Source: Simmondsia chinensis
Lineage: Eukaryota; Streptophyta; Magnoliopsida; Caryophyllales; Simmondsiaceae
Direction: 5' to 3'
DNA length: 64,000 nt
NCBI GenBank assembly: GCA_018398585.1
Contig: JAGTTD010000021.1
Span: 828,501 to 892,500, forward strand
Below are positions 54,410 through 63,739 of the stretch, one piece after another. Below the pieces are notes generated by a model. It saw nothing but the letters and a program-made list of their open reading frames with translations, made no database searches and was not told the origin of the DNA. Every line of letters starts with the position of its first letter. Position 1 is the stretch's first letter. The translations under genes were made by a program, and so were the position numbers.

Positions 54410-55790
54410 ATGACGTCTGCAATTAGATCCGAAATTGAGAAGTTTGGTGGTCAAGGGAGATTCAGCTTATGGTAGGTTCGCATTAAGGGCCTCTTGACTC
54501 AGAATGGCTTGAAGAAAGCTTTGGATGGGAAAGAGAAGAAATAAAAGAATCTTACAGAAGCACAATGGGAGGAGTTGGATGAGAAGGCGCTCACAGCAAT
54601 TCAGATGTGTCTTACCGATGACGTTTTGACAGAAGTTCTGAAAGTGAAGACCGCTAAGGAGTTGTGGGAGAAATTACAGGATATGTTCTGTTTCAAGTCT
54701 GTCTCCAACAAACTCGCAGTTAAGCGCCGGTTATTCACGTTTCGTATGTCAGAAGGTACGTCACTTAAGAACCACGTCAATGAATTTAATTCAATTATTC
54801 AAGATTTGAAAGAATTGGATGATGTTCCTAAGGATGAAGATCAAGCAATGTTGTTGTTATGTCCTCTCTCTACTTCTTATAAGGGTTTTGTCGAAAGCAT
54901 GATTTATGGGGGTAGACAAACCATATCTGTTGATGAAGTTAAGAGAAACCTACTGAGTAAAGAACGAGTAGATAGGGAATTATCTGACTCTGTGTATAAC
55001 TTAGGTAGTGGTTTATTTGTGAGGGGGGAGAACCGAGTTTGATCATAGTGGAAACAAGTCTAAGTCTAGGTATCAAGACCTAACCTGTAACTACTGTCGT
55101 AAGAAATGGCACATTAAGAAAGACTGTTACAAGCTTAAAAGAAAATTAGAAGCAGATAGCAGGTCTGACCAGAGATTCATAGCAGCTAGTGTTGTTGGTG
55201 GTGAGAATGAAGATCTTCTTTTGTCCGTGTCTGAACCTCAGTTCAACTTGAAAGATAGTTGGTTTTTGGATTCGGGTTGCTCCTATCATGTCTATCCCAA
55301 CCGGGATTGGTTTTCCACATACGAGTTTGTTCGAGGTGGAGTTGCTTTGATGGGTAATGATAATCCATGTAAAGTTTTGGGTATAGGAACAATTCGTTTT
55401 AGGATGTTCGATGGCACTATCAGGGTTTTGGGCGATGTTCGTCATGTTCCGGATTTGAAGAAAAATCTCATCTCTTTGGGTACTCTTGAATCTAAAGGGT
55501 ACAGGTACACAGCTGAAGGTGGAGTTTTGAAGGTCGTTAAGGGTGCATTGACAGTTATGAAGGGCAGATGGTCAGGTACGTTGTATGAACTTATCGATTC
55601 CACAGTTGTTAGATCTGTTGCAGTATCTTCATCATCCTTGTTGTTGACAGAACCAGAGATCACAAATTTAGGACGTTTGAGATTGGATCATTCAGGTGAT
55701 AGGTGTCTGTCTGAGCACAGTGTAAGGGGCTCTTTGTGTGGTCAGTCCAGAGGACTGGTGGTATGTGAGCAAGGGCTTTATGTGAAGTAA
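54410..55790 (+). pseudogene. Copia gag-protease-pre-integrase, broken
   Basis: The frame opens MTSAIRSEIEKFGGQGRFSLW, then stops at two TAA/TAG codons (near 54474 and 54542), and continues as the copia gag domain (LTEAQWEELDEKALTAIQMC to NLLSKERVDREL). A frameshift at a G-run near 55023 leads to the zinc knuckle at 55086-55127 (C-x2-C-x4-H-x4-C) and the protease (DSWFLDSGCSYH; active DSG). A decayed GAG-pre-integrase motif follows (LRLDHSGDRCLSEH, SLCG). Integrase core and reverse transcriptase are absent. Not functional. Confidence 0.88.
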
Positions 55791-55850
55791 AAAGTTTTTC
55801 TCTTCAAACAATTCCTGACGAGACGTGTCACGTTTGGTGAGTCTTCATTA

Positions 55851-56110
55851 TTGTTATCTCCACAGAAGATGTCATCAGTTGTTTGTGATTCAGGTCAGGT
55901 GAGTAAGCCAGAGGAAGTTCAGTTCAGTAACACAGTTCAGCAGCGGGTGGCTGTTTCAGTTGATGTGTCAAGAGCCAATTCAGATAAGAAGATTGGCATT
56001 GCTGATAACCTCTCAGATATGTTCACTCAGTTTCTCCCTAACAGGAAGTTCAAGCTTCGCACGGTTAGGTTTCGTACTTCGTTGTGTTAACCCCGTGTGT
56101 GGGGGTTTTG
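55851..56110 (+). pseudogene. Copia pol leftover: linker and RNase H tail
   Basis: A frame contains QVSKPEEVQFSNTVQQRVA, like the variable region after integrase. NLSDMFTQFLPNRKFKL follows, like the C-terminal end of copia RNase H (usually DMLTKxLPxxKF). The whole RT lies deleted between these. Confidence 0.65.
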
Positions 56111-56810
56111 TGGAGAGGGTGGAGGAAATTCTTTTATGTATGTAATTTGAGCCAAGGTGGAGATTCGTTAGGTTATATCTCAAATTACTTGTTTTATTTT
56201 TATTGGGGCTGCTGTGGGGTCACCGATCGATCGGGAGGGAAAGCCGATCGATCGGATGATTTAAGGAAAGGATTCGGAATTTTGGCAGTAAAGGGGCCGA
56301 TCGATCGGAAGTGGCCGATCGATCGGGAGTCATTTTCCACCGGCCCTAATTATTTTCTATAAATAAGGGCTTAGGATTTTCAGTTTATTTGAGAGGTTTC
56401 TCCCACACGTATCCAATCAAAGAGCGTGTGAGCGGCCATTAAGAAAAAGAGGCGATTTCGTAATTCCTCCAAGATATTCGAGTGCTACGAGAGTTCAGAG
56501 GGAGTGATTGTAATTCTTCCATATATCTCGTTTGGGAAGTGTCGTTGTAATTCTTCTGTTCAGTTAATAAAGAATCTTCATCTCCGCCCGTGGTTTTCTC
56601 CCCTCCCGATTGTAGAGGGGTTTCCACGTAAATATTGTGTGTTCTTCTTTTGTTCTTTCTTTCTCCATATTTGTTTACTTCTCGTTTTGCGTGAGTCATA
56701 TTATTTGAATCGAATCAAGTTATCAGGGTTTACGCTTCCGCATTAAGATTTAATCCTAACAAATTGGTATCAGAGCATATCATATTTGTTTAAGTTTTCT
56801 TAACAGTTAA

Positions 56811-57165
56811 TATTAAAGTAGGGACTATTGGAATTCGAACTCGTGAACTCTTTGTCACAAGGCTCTGATACCATTTCAAGGAACCATATGTCCCAAAAAT
56901 TTAAACTAATGGGTGAAAGCCCAGGATTGGTCTTATATTCTTACACGCTCCCTCACGCAAATGCCCGTTTGGGCTTGAAGTGTGAATATTGCACAAGCCC
57001 ACCTCATACCTTGTGCTTAAATTATGTTAATATCAAAGTTGGAGCTGTTGAGATTCGAACTCGTGACCTCTTAGTCACAAAGCTCTGATACAATGTCAAA
57101 GAACTATCTGTCCCAAAAGCTTGAGCTAATGGATGAAGGCTCAGGATTGATTTTATATTCTAATA
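56811..57165 (-). mobile_element. Tandem TRIM, partial plus complete unit
   Basis: After the copia insertion, TRIM internal sequence (GGGACTATTGGAATTCGAAC, GGCTCTGATACCA) leads into a 72-bp LTR at 56874-56945. A second internal region and a second LTR follow at 57094-57165. Order internal-LTR-internal-LTR means two units share an LTR. The left part of the first unit is the stub before 53791. Confidence 0.85.
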
Positions 57166-57948
57166 GTGATGATTGCAAAGAGAAAGGAAAGATGTGAGAG
57201 TTTGATGCTTTATAAAGTGGGAGAAAGTGCAGTAGCTACATTGAGACTGTAACTTCCTATTCCCAAAGCTACACTGAGGAGAGTTTGTGGCTTACCCAGT
57301 GTCGAACATAAGCCTGAGCAACTCAAGCTATCGCTTGGGGCCTCCGAATTTTAGAGCCCCCAAATTTTAGAACTTATAGTTTTTGAAGTAACAATTATTA
57401 ATATTAATAGGTTTTAAGAAAAATATTTTAACATAAGAAGGGCCCCAATTTTGAAAATTTTGCTTAGGGCCCCGAGAATGTCAGGATCTACCCTAGGCTT
57501 ACCATACAATAGCTACATTAGAGAAGGTTAGTGGCTTACGATGCAATAACTGCACACTTAGATAGGGAGATTGTGAGATGGGGTTCAGGCCTCCGAATGG
57601 AAACTGTAATTCCAAATTTCATAATATATGAAATACTAGTTTGTGTCTCGTAGTTTTTCTCTTAAATTAAAAAGGGTGTCCACGTAAATTTTTATTTCAG
57701 TTATTTTAATGTTTTCGGCTTCCATTGGCCAGGGTTTCAATATCAATTAAACAATTTGTGTAACGAGGGATTGGTACAAAAAGAAAATAGTGACCTACAG
57801 GTATCTGCCTTTTCAGAAGCAGAAGTGGATACAATTCGGAGACATGTGTCAATAGGACGGTACATTGCAATATTTAATCTATCTAGCCTGACAATGTACT
57901 CTTTCCACATAATTTACCTATTTTTGTTCTTTACTTATGTAAGCTATA
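57166..57948. other. Intergenic DNA with a small MITE
   Basis: At 57325-57490, TCGCTTGGGGCCTCCGAATT and TTTTGCTTAGGGCCCCGAG form inverted ends around an AT-rich core. At 57750-57860 a frame reads LQVSAFSEAEVDTIRRHVSI; I do not recognise it and give it no function. Confidence 0.45.
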
Positions 57949-59034
57949 GAATAAATTATCAAACTGACATATTTTATAAAAAAAATTATCAAAATGGCAT
58001 AATTGAAAAAATATTTATCAAAATGGCACACTTTACTGTAGCGTCAATAGGAAACGCCGTTTCAAACGGCGTTCGTTGAGCGGTCGGAGACGTTACCTGT
58101 CGGACGCCGTTAGACCACACACCTTTGTATAAAGTAGAAAAAATTAACAATCCTCTTAACTTAATTAACAATAAAATGATAAAATAAAGTAGAAAAAAAA
58201 TTTAGTAGAGTTACATTATTTAATGTATGAAGTAATAAAAAGGGGAAAAATGCACTGTAATTATAGATTACAAAAACTCCCTGATGTAATAAAAAAGGGT
58301 GTCGATGTGATCCGGGATATGTTGCGTTAATCCAAACTGACGCAACACTCTATCAAAATGGCACCTTTTGCAAAAAAAATTACCAAAATGGTATAGTTGA
58401 AAAAATATTTACCAAAATGGCAAACTTTACTGTAGCGTCAATAGGAAACGCCGTTTGAAACGGCGTTCGTTGAGTCATATCTGGCGATATCAGGGACCAA
58501 TGATATGCTTTGGCATTGTAGAGCTGTATTGCCCTGATAGAGTGTTGCGTCAGTTTGGATTAACGCAACATATCCCGGATCACATCGACACTCTTTTTTA
58601 TTACATCAGGGGGTTTTTGTAATTTATTATTACAGTGCATTTTTTTTTTTTTTATTACTTTATACATTAAATAATGTAACTCTACTAAATTTTTTTTCTA
58701 CTTTATTTTATTATTTTATTGTTAATTAAGTTAGGAGGATTGTTAATTTTTTCTACTTTATACAAAGGTGTGTGGTCTAACGGCGTACGGCGTCCGTTTG
58801 AAACGGCGTCCGTTAGACGACTCCTAAGGGACGCCGTTCCGTTAGACAGCTCCTAACGGACGCCGTTTCTGACGGCGTCCGACAGGTCCCGTTCTCCCCC
58901 TGCTCAACGAACGCCGTTTGAAACGGCGTTTGCTATTGACGCTACAATAAAGTGTGCCATTTTGGTAAATATTTTTTCAACTATGCCATTTTGGTAATTT
59001 TTTTTGCAAAATATGCCACTTTGGTAATTTATTC
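57949..59034. mobile_element. Mutator-like foldback element, 1,086 bp
   Basis: The left arm 57949-58355 (407 bp) and right arm 58535-59034 (500 bp) are near-perfect reverse complements around a 179-bp loop. The right arm has about 100 bp more of ACGCCGTT modules. The ends read GAATAAATTA. The 9-bp target duplication is TAAGCTATA at 57940-57948 and TAAGATATA at 59035-59043. The loop holds a further partial copy of the arm end. A transcript would form a hairpin of more than 400 bp. Confidence 0.93.
58473..58594 (+). pseudogene. Plant mobile domain (PMD) coding fragment
   Basis: An open stretch reads WRYQGPMICFGIVELYCPDR followed by VLRQFGLTQHIPDHIDTLF. This resembles the plant mobile domain signature (xPLICFxIVExHxPDRVxRQFGxxQxIP). 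That domain is found in MAIN/MAIL-type nuclear proteins and in some transposons. The fragment crosses from the loop into the right arm of the foldback, so part of it is also present in reverse in the left arm. Far too short to act as a protein. Confidence 0.75.
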
Positions 59035-59043
59035 TAAGATATA

Positions 59044-59271
59044 AGAAACTAAAAGAAACGTCTAAAAAATGGTAACTTAGCGATCACATGATATAATTTT
59101 GGGTCAATTAGGGTCTAATGAGTAATAGGATCCACTAGGGACCCAATGGGAACCCACAAGTAATGAGGCAGGACAGATATAGGGATTATGTTATATCACG
59201 CTTCACTATACATTGTATTATGATCATACAATTCAATTTGCTCCCACAACGCAATACTTGATAACTAGAAG
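59044..59271. other. Intergenic DNA, nothing recognised
   Basis: No gene or repeat end. Confidence 0.35.
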
Positions 59272-59683
59272 TGCATATGAGTTGAGCTATGCCTAAACTC
59301 ATTGAGCTTGAGGCTCGACTCATTTACAATTAGCTTTGCTTTGGTTCGGTTCAAAGCTCGTTGAGTTTAGAAGCATCAAGCTCGAGCTTGGCTCATCATA
59401 GGACTGGGATCAGCTCACCTCTATTGAGCACAAACCCAACTCAACGAGCTCCAACTAACCTTGCTTTTTTTGGGTTCATTTAAATTCAATCTAGACTCAT
59501 GCAGGCTCAAACTTTGTTCAATTGGACATATTTGAGTCTAATAAATTGTATTAAAATAGGTTCTCTTAGGCTCACGAGTCTAAGAACTCGAGCTTCACTA
59601 GGTTCGTACCCGACTTGGTAAGCTAAATAAGCTAAAAATTTCAAAGCTTTACAACAATCCGACTCGGGTCGTTTACACCACTA
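59272..59683. repeat. CGAGC-type hAT-like repeat
   Basis: From GCATATGAGTTGAGC to GGGTCGTTTACACCACTA; dense in CAAGCTCGAGCTTGGCTC-like words. Confidence 0.55.
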
Positions 59684-59804
59684 AATGATGACAGCCAACC
59701 TTTTTAGGGCTTTGAGTTAGCTTGAGAGTCCATTTGGGCCCAATCCATATCACTCAAGCATTGCCCACTTCTAGGATGAAATCATCTCTTCACCGGGGAG
59801 AGTA

Positions 59805-60089
59805 ACATATTATCGTATCCTTATTTAAATATAAACAAGGATAAGAATAAAGAATGATAAATAAATTAACCTTATTTGACAACTGGGTAAAAAGATGAAG
59901 ATAAAAAGAGTTAATAGTTAAAATAAGAATAAAATTATCTAAATTTTTTTAAAAAAATTACCCTCTCCTTTTTAACCCAAGATTGGGGTAAAGATGATGG
60001 AGGTAAAAGAGGATAAGTTTGCTAATTGTGTTGGGCGTAAAAATTTATCCCCATTATTCTTACCCTCCGTTGCCCCGTTACCCCGTTGT
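59805..60089. repeat. GGGTAA-type MITE
   Basis: CCTTATTTGACAACTGGGTA, then TTACCCTCTCCTTTTTAACC and CTTACCCTCCGTTGCCCCGT, match the family at 12831-13810. Confidence 0.5.
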
Positions 60090-60235
60090 TTTTTTTTTTT
60101 TTTTTTTATAATTAGCAATAAAATTGCGATACAAAAACCAACATCCACCGAAAGTGAGACCCAAAACCACACATAGGTGGGTACAGATTAATGCAAAAAT
60201 AAACCAGAAAGCAAAAACAGCAAAATCTACCTATG
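60090..60235 (-). mobile_element. LINE 3'-end fragment
   Basis: A T-run, then ATAATTAGCAATAAAATTGC, is the complement of the LINE 3' signature, inserted at the end of the GGGTAA repeat. Confidence 0.75.
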
Positions 60236-60301
60236 GTCATATCCTATGATATAGAGCAATACCCACTATAATATCAAGTACAAACACCGAACAAAAATGC
60301 C

Positions 60302-60591
60302 ATATTTGATATCGTTTTATGTTTATAGACTTTGATTTTATAAAAATTAGAATTGTATTTTTAAAACAACTTTGGTTTTTTTGTTTCTCTAGTTCGACTG
60401 AAAATCAAAAACTACATGACTGCTTTCAAAATTTGTTTTTAGTTTCTTAAACATCAAAAATAATCCGTTCTCATTTTTGCTTTCTTACTTTAGTTTTTTC
60501 ATTAGTTCAAATAAAAACCAAGAATAAAAAATAAAAAAAAGAAAAATATTTCTAAAAATAAAAAACTACAAACATAAAATGATATCAAATA
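60302..60591. repeat. MITE near the 3' end of the subtilase gene
   Basis: ATATTTGATATCGTTTTATG at the left and ACATAAAATGATATCAAATA at the right are near-perfect inverted repeats. AT-rich, non-coding. Confidence 0.75.
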
Positions 60592-60854
60592 GACCCTCCA
60601 TATTTGGGCAAAGCCTTTCAGAGATTAAACTAAATAGAAGTTAATGATTACCCTTATAACCAGTAGAAATGTTATACCGAAACGAAACCGACTTGGCTCA
60701 AAAACCAAAATCGAAAATAAATCATCCTCGAACACAATCTTATTCCTAATAAAATGACGCGGTCATATACACATCAACTATCCATATCCAATCTCACTAA
60801 AATTAGAATTCAATTAAGAAACCAACTGCACAAACAATCTCCAATCGAGCCAAC

Positions 60855-62122
60855 TCAGAAAGATGCCACCGAGCGCTCGGTCTCTGGGACGCACCGAACT
60901 GCAATGGGGCTCCTCACCCGATGGGTGCCATCGCTCCATTCAATTGACCCAAAACTCGATGAACCCATGATTGATAGGTGATCGACTAGGGTACTAGAAA
61001 ATGTAATCTCATACGACAACACTTGATTTTCTGCATCAAAAACCAACTTACTCGGGGTAACACCAACATTCACATTGGGTGGAGCACCCACTTGAACTTC
61101 ATATACAGCGTGGACTGAATTCCCGACGTTCTTCACCTTCCTAGTGTACTTAACCACGTTCTGATATGACATGAACACAACAGAAAACGACGGGTAATTT
61201 AGGTCACCGGGACTTGGCAACTTTTTCATGTCACAATCAACACCGGTAGCCTCGGGCAGGAACACAGAAATCTTTTTGGAGTCATACCCAATGGAGCACA
61301 AGAATGCAACATAGTCGTCATCATCAATGTCATAGACTAGCCCGGGATCAAGAGCCTTGTTCGGGTCCACGTGTCCTGACCCGTGGACATACGGTGTGGA
61401 TCGCTCGCTAGTTGCGAGATCAGTGATGTTCTTTCCGGAGTTGTCTAAGATATAAGCAGTGGTCATCAGAGCAGACTTGATAGCAGCTGGGGACCAATCC
61501 GGATGAGCGTTCTTAAGCAAAGCAGCAACACCACTGACATGCGGGCACGACATGGATGTTCCCGATACGATGTTGAACTCCACCCTTCTTCGGTCGACAT
61601 CTAAACCAGTCGGACCAGCAAACCCAGTCCATCCAGCTAGGATGTTGACACCAGGAGCTATGACATCTGGCTTTAAGATCTCTGGAGTAACATGGTTCGG
61701 GCCACGGCTAGAAAAGGCTGCAACCCTTGGCGCAGGTGGCACAGGACCGATTACTGTCCCTGTTATTAAAAATCCGGTAAACTTTCAGTCAAAAGTTCGT
61801 TGAATTTGAAAGAATAAAGCATAATGCCAGTCACAGTAGCCATAACAGGAGCATATCACAATACCATAGAACTTGATCGTGGCGGTGGGATTTGGGTTCG
61901 ATTTGATGTAATCTTTGATCTGATCACCAGCAGATTGACCAACCATTGTGGCTGGGATCAAATGCGAATCAGCTAGGAGTTCTTCGCCGCTCTCGGCGGT
62001 GTTGGCAAGGATCATTGCTGAACCACCAGCAATTTTCACTGCATTTCCCTTTGCAACCCGAGCACTTCCTCCTCGGTCACATATTACCATTTTGCCAGCA
62101 ACTTTTGATGAATCGAGCTTAC
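60855..62122 (-). CDS. Subtilisin-like serine protease (subtilase), C-terminal half
   Basis: Two exons on the minus strand, 62122-61865 and 61759-60855, joined across a 105-bp GT..AG intron. The first gives KLDSSKVAGKMVICDRGG and ILANTAESGEELLADSHLIP, the end of the protease-associated domain. The second gives VAAFSSRGPN, the catalytic serine motif VSGTSMSCPHVSGVAALL, and a fibronectin III-like C-terminal domain ending SVASF. Signal peptide, inhibitor prodomain and catalytic Asp and His are not in these exons. An acceptor (TTTAAACAG) before 62122 implies upstream exons beyond the window or lost. Family: SBT1 group, secreted. It recalls Arabidopsis SASP/SBT1.4 (At3g14067). The visible frame is intact. 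Confidence 0.9.
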
Positions 62123-62221
62123 CTGTTTAAACAAACATGAGCATTTTTTTAGCAGTTTTGAGTGGCAGCACAAGATGAAGGAATTCGATTTGTCTAGCCA
62201 TGTTGATATCCTTCAACTAAC

Positions 62222-62757
62222 GGTCTATTTGGCCAAGTTTTTTTTTTTTTTTTTTTTGGTTTGGTAGAAGCACTTCTTCCGGATTCTAAGAGTGTTTGGT
62301 TAGAAAAGAAGAAAAAGCAACATTTCCAGCGCTCCAAGTGCTCCCGCCTAAGCAGGGTCTGGGAGGTGGATGTACGCAGTCTTTCCCCTTTAGGATACCC
62401 TGAAGGGAGGCTGTTTTCGAGAACCTCCAACCTGAGAGGTGCAACACGAGGATTTCCCAGGAGATCACCCATCTTGGTACAACTCTCGCCCAAGCACACT
62501 TAACTTCGGAGTTCTAATGGGATCTAGTGCTTGCCTATTGGTACCCTCTTTAGTTAAAAAAGAAAAGTATTTTTAAATAGAAGCAAATGTTGTTTTTCTA
62601 CTTTTAAGCAGAATAGAAAAATAGTATTTCTCCTTTAACGAAAAAACAGAAACAAAACTAAAACTTTCAGACAAAAATACCCTTATGAAAAACACTTTTT
62701 ATAGAAGTACTTCTGTTAAAACATTTTTTTTTCATAACTTTGCCGAACAAGTCCTTA
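62222..62757. repeat. MITE split by a SINE, probably in a subtilase intron
   Basis: GGTCTATTTGGCCAAGTTTT, then GGTAGAAGCACTTCTTCCGG, on the left, and TTTTTATAGAAGTACTTCTG, then TTGCCGAACAAGTCC, on the right, are imperfect inverted repeats. The SINE at 62318-62553 lies between. Confidence 0.6.
62318..62553 (-). mobile_element. 5S rRNA-headed SINE, full length
   Basis: On the minus strand the head is AAAGAGGGTACCAATAGGC and the tail GGAAATGTTGCTTTTTC. 5S boxes are well preserved (plus-strand CGCCCAAGCACACTTAACTT). The approximate target duplication is GTTAGAAAAGAA and GTTAAAAAAGAA. Confidence 0.88.
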
Positions 62758-63589
62758 TTCTAAATGTAGAGGCAAAGTTGTGGTACGATTAGTAGGGTTG
62801 CACTGTGGCAAATCAATCTAGATATCCTAGAGTTACGGTTTTCGGGTTTTTGAGAAACTAAAATACTAAATTTTGAAAACCATCTCGTCCTAGTCCCCCC
62901 CCCCCCCCCCCCCCCCCCCAAAAAAATAAAGTGCAAATAAAAAAACAATACCAAACATGTCGTAACATCCATTAGTCACGACCTTCGTTGCCTGGATACG
63001 GGGAGAAGGATCAAGCATGGGTACATAACTGAGGAGTCCATCCGACTAGTTTTTAGAATTCTTGTGTGTTTGTTAATCTGAAAATATCGAGTGTCATACA
63101 GTATCTGGGTATCCAAAATTGGATACGACTACTTTGAAGCGAGACATAGAACGTAAGTGACACCATTGCTGAAATTTTGATTGTGATAACGATACCATTA
63201 GCACTAATCCTTAGTACTAAAACAATAAGTGAAGATGTTAGCTAATCAATAACTATAAACAACCTAACAAAATTCAAAAAGTGGAAACATGGTAAGGATT
63301 GTTAAATCATTTCATCTTTGGCTCACCTCGAAAGCAAAAAAAAGTCGTACAAAAGTCATTTCCACTATCGAATTTTCATCTCTCAACGACTCGAAACTGA
63401 AAATAGAAAATGAGGTTATTTATGTGATATGATCTTCAAATTGCCAAGTGTGTTAGTTCGGTCTCTATTCTTTTGATTGTGTCAATTTAACCATTCGCAA
63501 AGATGTTCAAAAGATACATTGTCAAAACTAAATACAATTACATGTAGACAACATTACTACCATATTAACATAGTACATAAAATCAAACA
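62758..63589. other. Region upstream of visible subtilase exons; C25 run
   Basis: No subtilase exon was found on the minus strand. A run of about 25 C at 62895-62919 is followed by seven A. TTCAAATTGCCAAGTGTG and GTGTCAATTTAACC near 63435-63495 are MITE-arm-like. Confidence 0.4.
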
Positions 63590-63633
63590 CTGGCAGGAAC
63601 CCTCGAGGCACTGGGTTTGTTGTTGTTGTTGAT
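63590..63633 (+). mobile_element. 44-bp retroposed SINE/RTE tail
   Basis: The insert is only CTGGCAGGAACCCTCGAGGC followed by ACTGGGTTTGTTGTTG and a short TTG/GAT end. It is flanked by a 17-bp target duplication (GTACATAAAATCAAACA and GTACATAAAACCAAACA) at 63573-63589 and 63634-63650. Confidence 0.85.
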
Positions 63634-63739
63634 GTACATAAAACCAAACAGTCAAGAGTAAAAGGACCAAATAAACACCCATTTTTGTTAAGGACTTCAC
63701 GTGCAAGACTAGTAAGAATTCGACGTCAGAGTTGTTGTG

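Larger units (their letters stand above)
53796..56805 (+). mobile_element. Ty1/copia element, internally deleted
   Basis: The 5' LTR is 53796-54371 (TGTTAGG..CCTAACA) with TATA box TATAAATAAGG at 53970 and AATAAAG near 54177. The primer site TGGTATCAGAGC is at 54375-54386. The second LTR is 56166-56761, preceded by the polypurine tract AAGGTGGAGATTC. A second primer site follows at 56765-56776, and the insertion ends at 56805. A 5-bp duplication GTTAA at 53791-53795 and 56806-56810 proves the borders. The second LTR is about 20 bp longer because a CCGATCGATCGG-containing unit is duplicated. Inserted into a TRIM. Confidence 0.93.

Noticed and set aside
53796..56805. Active autonomous copia retrotransposon
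   Set aside because: Stops in gag, a frameshift, and complete absence of RT and integrase core.
57756..57860. Possible exon (LQVSAFSEAEVDTIRRHVSI)
   Set aside because: No flanking splice pattern, neighbouring exon or known family could be recognised; it remains unassigned.
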